A stretch of DNA of 10,005 nucleotides from Ignavibacteriales bacterium. Lineage in GTDB: Bacteria > Bacteroidota > Ignavibacteria > T3Sed10-11. Positions 1 through 6,063 of the stretch are shown one piece after another. Location of the stretch: the NCBI GenBank assembly GCA_003560935.1, contig PWJF01000058.1:1-10005 (forward strand), in the 5' to 3' direction. The translations under genes and the position numbers were made by a program. The stretch's first letter is position 1. The number at the start of each line of letters is the position of its first letter. Under the pieces are notes generated by a model that saw only the letters and a list, made by a program, of their open reading frames with translations, did no database searches and had not been told where the DNA came from.

Positions 1-2
1 AA

Positions 3-809
3 TCATATTTAAAAAAACTTATCAGTAAGAAAATTGTTTCCATCGGGTTTGAGCTTGTTGAGGATAGATCAACGCTTCCCATACTCCATTCGATGAGTGA
101 GATAGCCGGAGCGATGGCTGTCCAGGTAGCGTCGAGGTATCTCGAAACGACGCAGGGCGGCCGGGGTGTAATGTTAGGAGGCATTGCAGGCGTTCCTCCT
201 GCAGCGGTTGTTATACTTGGAGCCGGTGTTGTCGGAATGACCGCAGCACAGGAGGCACTCGGTGCAGGCGCGCAGGTTATCATGCTGGACATCGATGTAA
301 AGCGCTTACGCGATATGGAACACATCTTTCAACGACGGATAACTACTGCTGTTGCAAATAAATATAATCTTTCAAGAGCTGTCCAATATGCAGATGTGTT
401 CATCGGTGCTATTTTGATTAAAGGCGAGCGTGCACCGATTGTTGTAACGGAGGATATGGTAAAAACTATGAAATCGGGAGCGGTTATTGTCGATGTCTCG
501 ATCGATCAGGGTGGATGCGTAGAAACAAGCAGACCGACAACCTTCGTGGAGCCGGTTTATGTCCTACATGATGTGATTCACTATTGTGTACCGAATATGC
601 CCGCGGCGGTTGCACGAATGGCGACAACCGGATTGAATAATGCGTTGCTGCCGTATCTCGAACAAATCGTCCGCAACGGTTTACATAAAACGTTGCTGGA
701 TATATCCGGTTTTCAAAAGGGTGTATGTACGTTCAACGGTAGGTGCACAAATGAACAACTGGCTGTAAAATACGAATATGACTATTCACCAGTAGGTAAA
801 CTTCTTTAA
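3..809 (+). CDS. ald: Alanine dehydrogenase, C-terminal part (5' end outside window)
   Basis: Catalyses NAD-dependent interconversion of L-alanine with pyruvate and ammonium in the cytoplasm. The frame is open from base 3, so the ATG at 93 is an internal Met and not the start; 268 residues are visible. Family members have about 370-400 residues, so roughly 100-130 N-terminal residues lie upstream. Visible residues 73-78 are the Rossmann nucleotide-binding motif GAGVVG. Residues 163-170 (VDVSIDQG) carry the Asp that corresponds to the catalytic Asp of characterised enzymes. The HYCVPNMP motif begins at residue 193 and is typical of the family. The extended C-terminal tail and the SIDQGGCVET wording resemble Bacteroidota-type enzymes rather than the Bacillus form. 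The stop lies 18 nt before the CoA-transferase gene on the same strand, so co-transcription is likely. In this setting it may release pyruvate and ammonium during amino-acid catabolism, or make alanine as a sink; the sequence does not decide the direction. Confidence 0.93.
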   Translation, partial: SYLKKLISKKIVSIGFELVEDRSTLPILHSMSEIAGAMAVQVASRYLETTQGGRGVMLGGIAGVPPAAVVILGAGVVGMTAAQEALGAGAQVIMLDIDVKRLRDMEHIFQRRITTAVANKYNLSRAVQYADVFIGAILIKGERAPIVVTEDMVKTMKSGAVIVDVSIDQGGCVETSRPTTFVEPVYVLHDVIHYCVPNMPAAVARMATTGLNNALLPYLEQIVRNGLHKTLLDISGFQKGVCTFNGRCTNEQLAVKYEYDYSPVGKLL

Positions 810-827
810 TAGTTATAGGTTATTATA

Positions 828-2123
828 ATGTCCTGGATAGAGAAATATAAAGATAAGATTATAACGCTGGAAGAAGCTGCACATTACGTAAAAAGTAACA
901 GCATAATTTTTCTAAGCGGGAACGCCGCTACTCCCGGTTCGTTTATTGATAAACTCGCTGCACGAAAGAATGATCTCGAGAACGTTCAGGTGAATCATCT
1001 CTTGATGATGGGTGAAGATCCGCTCAGTGCTCCCGGGATGGAAAAGCATTTCCGGCACAATTCATTGTTTGTCGGTCCGGCGGATCGTGCCGCGGTAAAT
1101 GAAGGAAGATCGGATTATGTGCCGGTATTTCTCTTTGAAATTCCGTCGATCTTTCTCAGTCGCCTTATACCGATTGGGATCGCATACGTACAAGTTTCAC
1201 CACCCGATGAGCATGGATTCATGAGTTTCGGCGTCGAGTGTGTCGCTTCCAAAGCCGCAGCAGAGTCGGCTGACTTTGTCGTAGCACAGGTTAACGAAAA
1301 TATGCCGCGAACGCTCGGGGATTCATTTTTACATGTATCGAGAGTTCATAAAGTCGTCGAACACAATCAGGAGATTCCCGTCCTGAATAAAAAAGGATTT
1401 ACGGAGGTAGAGAAAAGAATTGGTGAGTATATTGCCGATCTCGTCGATGACGGTTCAACGATGCAAATGGGAATCGGCGGTATACCCGACGCGGTTCTTG
1501 CCGCACTTGAAAATAAGAAAGATCTCGGTGTGCACACCGAAATGATCTCCGACGGTATCGTGGAAGGAATCGAAAAAGGATTCATTACAAACAGGAAAAA
1601 GACTCTGCATCCCGGAAAAGTCATCGGAACGTTTGTTCTTGGATCGCAGCGTTTGTACGATTTCGTCGATAACAACCCTTATTTCGAGATCCATCCCACC
1701 AATTACACTAATAATCCGTTTGTAGTAGCACAGAATGAGAATATGATCGCCATTAACTCGGCGATTGAAGTCGATATTACCGGACAGGTATGTTCGGATT
1801 CGATCGGTACCCGTATATACAGCGGATTCGGGGGACAGGTCGACTTTATCCGGGGAGCCGCATATTCAAAAGGCGGTAAACCGATTATCGCAATACCGTC
1901 TACAGCAAAGAATGATACACTCAGTAAAATCACCGCCCAACTCAAACCGGGTGCGGGAGTGGTGACGACACGTGCCGATGTACATTATGTAGTAACCGAA
2001 TACGGTGTAGCGTATTTGCACGGAAAGAATTTACGACAGCGCGTACAGGAGCTTGCAAATATTGCTCATCCGGATTTCCGGGACGAGTTGCTGCATTATG
2101 CGAAGAAACAGAAATACACATAA
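828..2123 (+). CDS. Acetyl-CoA hydrolase/transferase family CoA-transferase (4-hydroxybutyrate CoA-transferase-like)
   Basis: A 431-residue class I CoA-transferase of the acetyl-CoA hydrolase/transferase family, a usual length for it. These enzymes move CoA between an acyl-CoA and a carboxylic acid through a glutamyl-CoA intermediate. The N-terminal half (about 1-200) and C-terminal half (about 200-431) are the two expected domains. Residues 215-223 (GIGGIPDAV) are the glycine-rich CoA-site motif. The HTEMISDG motif places a Glu at residue 238, the same number reported for the catalytic Glu of Clostridium aminobutyricum 4-hydroxybutyrate CoA-transferase. The C-terminal TEYGVAYLHGK motif is also typical. 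ATG 828 is the first Met; only a weak AGG lies about 9 nt upstream. Substrates cannot be read from sequence: acetate, succinate, butyrate and 4-hydroxybutyrate types are close. The gene ends 15 nt before the ferredoxin subunit gene of the 2-oxoacid oxidoreductase, so the acyl-CoA made by that enzyme (perhaps succinyl-CoA) is a plausible CoA donor. Confidence 0.9.
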   Translation: MSWIEKYKDKIITLEEAAHYVKSNSIIFLSGNAATPGSFIDKLAARKNDLENVQVNHLLMMGEDPLSAPGMEKHFRHNSLFVGPADRAAVNEGRSDYVPVFLFEIPSIFLSRLIPIGIAYVQVSPPDEHGFMSFGVECVASKAAAESADFVVAQVNENMPRTLGDSFLHVSRVHKVVEHNQEIPVLNKKGFTEVEKRIGEYIADLVDDGSTMQMGIGGIPDAVLAALENKKDLGVHTEMISDGIVEGIEKGFITNRKKTLHPGKVIGTFVLGSQRLYDFVDNNPYFEIHPTNYTNNPFVVAQNENMIAINSAIEVDITGQVCSDSIGTRIYSGFGGQVDFIRGAAYSKGGKPIIAIPSTAKNDTLSKITAQLKPGAGVVTTRADVHYVVTEYGVAYLHGKNLRQRVQELANIAHPDFRDELLHYAKKQKYT

Positions 2124-2138
2124 ACAGGAATATTGATC

Positions 2139-2369
2139 ATGAAGAAAGTACAGGGAACTGTTATCATCAAAGCCGACAGTTGTAAAGGATGCGCGTTTTG
2201 TGTTGAGTTCTGTCCGACCGATGCACTGCATCTTTCCGACCGGTACAATGCAAAAGGATATAGAATCCCCGAACTTATCGATGAGGCGAAGTGTACGGGA
2301 TGCGGACTTTGCGGTTTATATTGCCCCGACTTTGCAATCCACGGATTTATTATTAAAAAAGTTGCATAG
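2139..2369 (+). CDS. korD: 2-oxoacid:ferredoxin oxidoreductase, 2[4Fe-4S] ferredoxin-like delta subunit
   Basis: A 76-residue polyferredoxin subunit that carries electrons from the TPP/Fe-S catalytic core to soluble ferredoxin. Two CxxCxxCxxxCP motifs are complete: Cys15, 18, 21, 25 and Cys52, 55, 58, 62, which predicts two [4Fe-4S] clusters. I chose ATG 2139 because AGGAA at 2126-2130 lies 8 nt upstream; the TTG at 2133 in the same frame is only 2 nt from it. The gene sits 15 nt after the CoA-transferase gene and 9 nt before the alpha subunit gene. The D-A-B-C order is common for Kor-type (2-oxoglutarate) enzymes, but Vor-type (branched-chain 2-oxoacid) clusters can look alike, so the symbol follows context only. 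Confidence 0.88.
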   Translation: MKKVQGTVIIKADSCKGCAFCVEFCPTDALHLSDRYNAKGYRIPELIDEAKCTGCGLCGLYCPDFAIHGFIIKKVA

Positions 2370-2372
2370 GAG
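2368..2372 (+). promoter_or_regulatory. Shine-Dalgarno of korA, fixes a GTG start
   Basis: AGGAG lies 6 nt before GTG 2379 and directly abuts the in-frame TTG 2373, which is therefore too close to be used. It overlaps the korD stop codon, which suggests translational coupling of D and A. Confidence 0.75.
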
Positions 2373-2378
2373 TTGCCA

Positions 2379-3542
2379 GTGAAGGCAGACAAAGAAACTG
2401 TACTAACCGGTGCACATTTCATAGACGGCGATCACGCTGCCTGCGAAGGTGCGATCGCCGCGGGCTGTAAATTTGTTGCCGGCTATCCGATTACACCGTC
2501 TACCGAAGTCGTCGAACGGATCGCGTTGCGTTTTCCGCTCGTCGGTGGAATATTTATCCAGATGGAAGACGAGATTGCGTCATCTATTGCCATTCAGGGA
2601 GCGGTCTGGGCGGGGAAAAAAGCTATGACCGTCACATCTGGTCCGGGTTTTTCATTGATGATGGAACACATCGGATATGCTGCAATTACCGAAACCCCGT
2701 GTGTGTTCATTAATGTCCAGCGGGGAGGTCCGTCGACAGGTTTACCGACACTACCCGCACAGGCGGATATGATGCAGGCACGGTGGGGCTCGCACGGCGA
2801 TTACGAAATAATCGCGATCGTGCCGAATTCCCCGCAGGAATGTTTCGATCTTACGATACGCGCATTCAACCTTTCGGAAGAATACCGGGTACCGGTGCTG
2901 GTGATGATGGATGAGTGCGTCGGGCACATGACCGAAAAGGTGGTCATCCCCGAAGCCCGTCAGATTGATATCGTCGAACGGAAATTCACAAAGAAACCGC
3001 CGGGTGAATACAAGATGTTTGAAACGAACGGAACAATGGTTCCGGAAATGGTGAAGGTCGGCGACGGTTATCGCACTCACCTCACGGGTCTCACGCACGA
3101 CGAGCAAGGTTATCCGGCGATGTCGCCCAAGGTCCAGCAAAGAATGCTTCGCCGGCTTGTCGATAAGATCTTATTGAATGAAGAAAAGATCAGACACATA
3201 GAAGAAGATCATGTGGAGGGTGCCGATGTCGTGGTGATCTCATACGGCATTACATCGCGGGTAGTTCTGCCAGCCGTCAACAAGGCGCGAAAAGAAGGCG
3301 TAAAGGTCGGTCACATCCGGCTCATTACCGTCTGGCCGTTCCCCGAATCCTATATCCGTGAACTTGCAAAAAAAGTATCGGCATTTGTGGTGCCGGAATT
3401 GAACCTCGGTCAGATTGTGCATGAAGTGGAACGCTGTGCTGCGGGTAATGCGGTAATGCAGCTTGTTCCGCACGCAGGCGGTGCCGTTCACGCACCGGAA
3501 GATATCTACGACACAATAAAAGGAGTGATTGAACATGCTTGA
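2379..3542 (+). CDS. korA: 2-oxoacid:ferredoxin oxidoreductase alpha subunit (Kor/Vor type)
   Basis: The 387-residue alpha subunit of a four-subunit 2-oxoacid:ferredoxin oxidoreductase, which oxidatively decarboxylates a 2-oxoacid with CoA to acyl-CoA, CO2 and reduced ferredoxin. The N-terminal PFOR domain I carries YPITPSTE (36-43) and NVQRGGPSTGLPT (112-124), both hallmark motifs. The second domain follows, with VVISYGITSR near residues 285-295 and LNLGQIVHEVER (341-352) near the end. The gamma domain is a separate gene here, unlike single-chain PFOR. The start is the GTG at 2379, set by its Shine-Dalgarno. The end overlaps the beta subunit gene by 8 nt. Substrate is most likely 2-oxoglutarate given the D-A-B-C order and methylmalonyl-CoA genes nearby. 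Branched-chain 2-oxoacids or other 2-oxoacids remain possible. Confidence 0.92.
   Translation: MKADKETVLTGAHFIDGDHAACEGAIAAGCKFVAGYPITPSTEVVERIALRFPLVGGIFIQMEDEIASSIAIQGAVWAGKKAMTVTSGPGFSLMMEHIGYAAITETPCVFINVQRGGPSTGLPTLPAQADMMQARWGSHGDYEIIAIVPNSPQECFDLTIRAFNLSEEYRVPVLVMMDECVGHMTEKVVIPEARQIDIVERKFTKKPPGEYKMFETNGTMVPEMVKVGDGYRTHLTGLTHDEQGYPAMSPKVQQRMLRRLVDKILLNEEKIRHIEEDHVEGADVVVISYGITSRVVLPAVNKARKEGVKVGHIRLITVWPFPESYIRELAKKVSAFVVPELNLGQIVHEVERCAAGNAVMQLVPHAGGAVHAPEDIYDTIKGVIEHA
3521..3525 (+). promoter_or_regulatory. Shine-Dalgarno of korB inside korA
   Basis: AGGAG lies 9 nt before ATG 3535 and 3 nt before the in-frame TTG 3529, so ATG 3535 is the favoured start. The site is inside the last codons of the alpha subunit gene, consistent with coupled translation. 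Confidence 0.65.
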
Positions 3543-4413
3543 TCAACAAACAGCGGAGATTGAAGTACCGGAAGCACAGAATCCGGTCGAATCATTATTA
3601 CGAATGGACCGCATGCCGCATATCTGGTGTCCGGGATGCGGAATCGGAACGACGGTCAATTGTTTCGCGCGGGCGCTTGAACAATCGAAGCTTGATCTTG
3701 ACAAGGTGGCAATCGTTTCCGGTATCGGATGCACGGGACGCGTAGCCGGCTATCTTAATCTCGATTCATTTCATACCACGCACGGCAGGGCTATTCCGTT
3801 CGCAACGGGTTTAAAACTCGCCAATCCGGATCTGAAGATTGTTGTGTACAGCGGGGACGGCGATCTCTTTGCCATCGGAGGAAATCATTTCATCCATGCA
3901 GCCCGGCGCAACGTCGATATGACCGTAATCTGTGTAAACAATTTAATTTACGGGATGACGGGCGGGCAGGTTGCCCCGACTACCCCGGTCACGGCAAAAG
4001 GAACAACCTATCCGTACGGCAGTTACGACCCGCCGTTCAATCTACCGTATCTTGCCGACTCAAGCGGTGCGGGTTACGTCGCACGGTGGACGGTCTATCA
4101 TGTTCGCCACGTTACCAAAGCAATCAAGGAAGCGATAGCACACCGCGGCTTCTCATTTGTCGAGATCATCTCTCCCTGCCCGACGCTGTACAGCAGGCGT
4201 AATCGTTTGGGTGACGGACTCGATCAGATGAAGTTTTATAAAGAAAACAGTGAGATTAAAAACGGCGCTGATACCAAAGAGGTCGGAATGGATTTCCAGG
4301 GCAAGATCATAGTCGGAAAATTTGTTGACCGTGAACGGAAAACTTACCGTCAATTAATGAACGAGCACCTGTCAAATGTATTCGGTGAACAATTTACTCC
4401 ATACGAAGGATAA
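3535..4413 (+). CDS. korB: 2-oxoacid:ferredoxin oxidoreductase beta subunit, TPP-binding
   Basis: The 292-residue beta subunit holds the thiamine diphosphate site of the oxidoreductase. Residues 31-36 (WCPGCG) are the conserved N-terminal motif of this subunit. Residues 107-110 (GDGD) and 135-136 (NN) make the GDG...NN magnesium/TPP motif, followed by YGMTGGQ (139-145) and PTTP (148-151), both diagnostic of Kor/Vor/Por beta subunits. The C-terminal FVEIISPCP segment is also typical. The subunit lacks the extra cluster domain of single-chain PFOR. The start overlaps the alpha gene by 8 nt and the stop is 2 nt before the gamma gene, so the two core subunits are probably made in step. Known family features support the enzyme class strongly; substrate choice is inference. 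Confidence 0.93.
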   Translation: MLDQQTAEIEVPEAQNPVESLLRMDRMPHIWCPGCGIGTTVNCFARALEQSKLDLDKVAIVSGIGCTGRVAGYLNLDSFHTTHGRAIPFATGLKLANPDLKIVVYSGDGDLFAIGGNHFIHAARRNVDMTVICVNNLIYGMTGGQVAPTTPVTAKGTTYPYGSYDPPFNLPYLADSSGAGYVARWTVYHVRHVTKAIKEAIAHRGFSFVEIISPCPTLYSRRNRLGDGLDQMKFYKENSEIKNGADTKEVGMDFQGKIIVGKFVDRERKTYRQLMNEHLSNVFGEQFTPYEG

Positions 4414-4415
4414 AC

Positions 4416-4988
4416 ATGGCACGTACAGAAATTAGAATAGCGGGTTTCGGCGGCCAGGGTGTAATCCTCAGCGGTTATATCTTCGGCAAGGCTGCGTCGC
4501 TGTTTGACGATAAATTTGCGACATTAATACAAAGTTTCGGACCCGAGGCACGTGGAAGCGCGTGCAGCGCTCAGGTCATTATATCCGATGAACCGATCGA
4601 TTACCCTTATATCAGAAAACCTGATATCAATGTAGTCATTTCACAGGAAGCATTTACAAAATACGGCCGCGATCTTAAACCGGGCGGTATTCTTATAACC
4701 GAAGAGCACATGGTGTCCGTCGGCAACGGAGCGTTAAAGGATTATGATCACTATACCGTCCCTGCAACACAGATAGCGGATCAGCTCGGACGGCGTATCG
4801 TGATGAATATGGTTGTTGTCGGTTGCTTTACGGCGGTAACCGGATTGCTCAAAAAGTATGCGGTGCGCAAGGCGGTGGAAGATTCCATCCCGAAAGGAAC
4901 GGAAGAATTAAACTTGAAAGCATTTGAGCGGGGATATAAACACGGCATGAAATTAAAAAAAGAACGCGAAGCACGGGCAATACAGTAA
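4416..4988 (+). CDS. korC: 2-oxoacid:ferredoxin oxidoreductase gamma subunit
   Basis: The 190-residue gamma subunit completes the DABC enzyme and corresponds to the PFOR gamma domain. GFGGQGV at residues 10-16 and FGPEARG at 41-47 are the family signature. The C-terminal 40 residues are rich in Lys, Arg and Glu. ATG 4416 has AAGGA at 4406-4410, 5 nt upstream and overlapping the end of the beta gene. It is followed after 15 nt by the GNAT gene. All four subunits needed for a Kor/Vor-type complex are therefore intact and adjacent. Confidence 0.92.
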   Translation: MARTEIRIAGFGGQGVILSGYIFGKAASLFDDKFATLIQSFGPEARGSACSAQVIISDEPIDYPYIRKPDINVVISQEAFTKYGRDLKPGGILITEEHMVSVGNGALKDYDHYTVPATQIADQLGRRIVMNMVVVGCFTAVTGLLKKYAVRKAVEDSIPKGTEELNLKAFERGYKHGMKLKKEREARAIQ

Positions 4989-5003
4989 ATTACAGGTGAG
5001 GTT

Positions 5004-5606
5004 ATGACAAAATATCCGAAGTTTGTACAGTTGAAGAACCGTGAGCAGGTGATGATACGGCTCATGGTACCCGACGATGAAAAAAAGTTGCTGGAATTTT
5101 TTAAAAACGTACCCGAAGACGACCGGCTTGTGCTTCGCAACGATACAACAGATCCCGAAGTTATTAAACGCTGGGCGAACGAGATCGATTACGATAAAGT
5201 CTTCCCGGTAATAGCCGAACACCGGGGGGAGATCGTCGGCGATGCAACTCTGCATATGAAACAGTATGGATGGCAGCGGCACATAGGAGAGATACGGATA
5301 GTCATTGCGAAGGAGTTCCGGGGAAAGGGGCTCGGAAAAGTTATGATACATGAACTGCTCGAAAAAGCCGCCGGTGTCGGGCTGCAGCACATCCAGTTAT
5401 CGTTCGTCGAAACCCAGGTGCGGGAGATCAAGATCTTCGAGCGAATGGGATTTCAAAAAATAGCGACCCTACCGAAATATGTCATGGATGTAACCGGGCA
5501 GGAACACGACCTTATAATCATGACCACCCGCGTATCGGATATCTGGAAGAAGCTGGAAGAAATTATTCAATCTACGGAGATCGATATCATACGCGGCATT
5601 CAGTGA
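5004..5606 (+). CDS. GNAT-family N-acetyltransferase, last gene of the kor cluster
   Basis: A 200-residue GNAT-fold protein expected to transfer an acetyl or other acyl group from CoA to an amine. The acetyl-CoA pyrophosphate-binding loop is RGKGLG (106-111), preceded by the beta strand EIRIVIAKEF. Strand and helix elements LSFVETQVREIKIFERMGF (about 134-152) fit motif B, with the usual FERMGF ending. The N-terminal 60 residues carry the pattern RLMVPDDEKKLLEFF, and the C-terminal 35 residues are an amphipathic extension. A Shine-Dalgarno-like AGGTGAGG ends 2 nt before ATG 5004. It lies 15 nt after korC on the same strand. The style resembles GNAT domains that some bacteria carry fused behind an acetyl-CoA hydrolase/transferase, so a link to the CoA-transferase gene at 828 is plausible. 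Protein lysine acetylation is a guess; the acceptor is unknown. Confidence 0.85.
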   Translation: MTKYPKFVQLKNREQVMIRLMVPDDEKKLLEFFKNVPEDDRLVLRNDTTDPEVIKRWANEIDYDKVFPVIAEHRGEIVGDATLHMKQYGWQRHIGEIRIVIAKEFRGKGLGKVMIHELLEKAAGVGLQHIQLSFVETQVREIKIFERMGFQKIATLPKYVMDVTGQEHDLIIMTTRVSDIWKKLEEIIQSTEIDIIRGIQ

Positions 5607-5648
5607 TATTGTAAATCTTTCCGTTTATTCGTATATTGACTTCCTGTG

Positions 5649-5672
5649 TCATGCTGAGCGAAGCGAAGCATC
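5649..5672. repeat. Dispersed-type intergenic repeat with ATGCT/AGCAT arms
   Basis: Inverted arms ATGCT (5651-5655) and AGCAT (5667-5671) flank an 11-nt core made of near-repeated GCGAA units. The unit resembles REP-like elements (GTCATxCTGAGCGAAGCGAAG style) that I recall from many Bacteroidota and related genomes. It occupies the only space between the kor cluster and the tRNA. Only one good copy is in this window, so dispersal is inferred from resemblance. Confidence 0.5.
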
Positions 5673-5703
5673 ACGTTTCGTATTTCGCTGTCAATTCAAC
5701 ATC

Positions 5704-5779
5704 GCTGGCGTAGCTCAGTTGGTAGAGCAGCTGATTCGTAATCAGCAGGTCACCGGTTCAAGTCCGGTCGTCAGCTCCA
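5704..5779 (+). tRNA. tRNA-Thr, anticodon CGT
   Basis: A complete 76-nt cloverleaf. The acceptor stem GCTGGCG pairs with CGTCAGC, with one G-T pair. The D arm is GCTC/GAGC, the anticodon stem GCTGA/TCAGC, and the 7-nt loop TTCGTAA gives anticodon CGT, which reads ACG (Thr). The T arm is ACCGG/CCGGT with loop TTCAAGT. The discriminator base is T, and CCA is encoded at 5777-5779. A reading frame that runs through the tRNA is a familiar artefact. Confidence 0.96.
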
Positions 5780-5844
5780 AAAACCTTTTTAGTACATCAT
5801 ATCCTCATCAAAGTATACAAAGCTTCGAACTTAAATCATTCAAA

Positions 5845-5943
5845 ATGACACAGTTTATGAAAAACATTGCATTAGTGGGTGCCGCACTCGCGTTTTTCCA
5901 TTTCGGCAGCGGGCCGAAGAGTGTTGAGAAGAAAGAAGGATAA
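5845..5943 (+). pseudogene. Remnant resembling the C-terminal tail of a DoxX-family membrane protein
   Basis: The 32 codons from ATG 5845 read MTQFMKNIALVGAALAFFHF and then GSGPKSVEKKEG. This matches the wording of the last transmembrane helix and tail of DoxX-family proteins (HFMKNLALLGG...FGPGPxSLD type). DoxX proteins have about 120-160 residues with four membrane helices; the first three are absent. The frame is open upstream through the tRNA, but those codons are tRNA-derived. No convincing Shine-Dalgarno precedes 5845. Most likely the 3' end of a gene whose body was lost when the tRNA segment and its flank were rearranged. A small single-helix membrane peptide is the alternative. Confidence 0.5.
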
Positions 5944-5956
5944 CGAATTCTTACCC

Positions 5957-5990
5957 GTCATCCGGAGTACGTTTGTTGCGGTCGAAGATT
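5957..5990. repeat. Possible decayed copy of a GTCATCC...GTCGAAGAT intergenic repeat
   Basis: The ends (GTCATCCGGAG and GTCGAAGAT) resemble the ends of common GTCATCCTGAGC...GTCGAAGGAT intergenic repeats, but the centre is altered. Weak resemblance only. The rest of 5944-6063 shows no gene and no clear promoter. Confidence 0.25.
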
Positions 5991-6063
5991 AGTTATAAAG
6001 TAGTATCTTAAAAGCGGGTGTCGGACAAGTTTGTCATCGGAGTAATAGAACCGGTTATTCGCC

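Larger units (their letters stand above)
3..5606 (+). other. Predicted operon ald - CoA-transferase - korDABC - GNAT
   Basis: Seven genes run in one direction with gaps of 18, 15, 9, -8, 2 and 15 nt. No terminator-like hairpin is visible between them. The next gene is a tRNA with its own context, so the transcript probably ends between 5606 and 5704, although I see no clear intrinsic terminator there. Confidence 0.75.

Noticed and set aside
1367..1945. Minus-strand open frames opposite the CoA-transferase gene
   Set aside because: They are antisense shadows with unnatural composition. The plus frame carries the full set of family motifs.
2373..2378. TTG 2373 as the korA start
   Set aside because: It directly abuts the AGGAG, leaving no spacer. 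GTG 2379 has a proper 6-nt spacing.
5636..5664. TTGACT at 5636 as a promoter for the tRNA
   Set aside because: No acceptable -10 box lies 16-18 nt downstream; that position falls in the GC-rich repeat.
5704..5779. tRNA 3' end as an attachment site with an att duplicate downstream
   Set aside because: I looked for a second copy of the GGTTCAAGTCCGGTCG region in the window and saw none. No integrase is present.
5779..5795. A-run/T-run AAAAACCTTTTT after the tRNA as a terminator
   Set aside because: The possible stem has only A-T pairs and almost no loop, so it is not a convincing intrinsic terminator.
5719..5943. A 74-codon frame beginning inside the tRNA (MVEQLIRNQQVTGSSPVVSS...)
   Set aside because: The first 20 residues are the classic false translation of a tRNA gene. 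Only the part from about 5845 may be a protein remnant.
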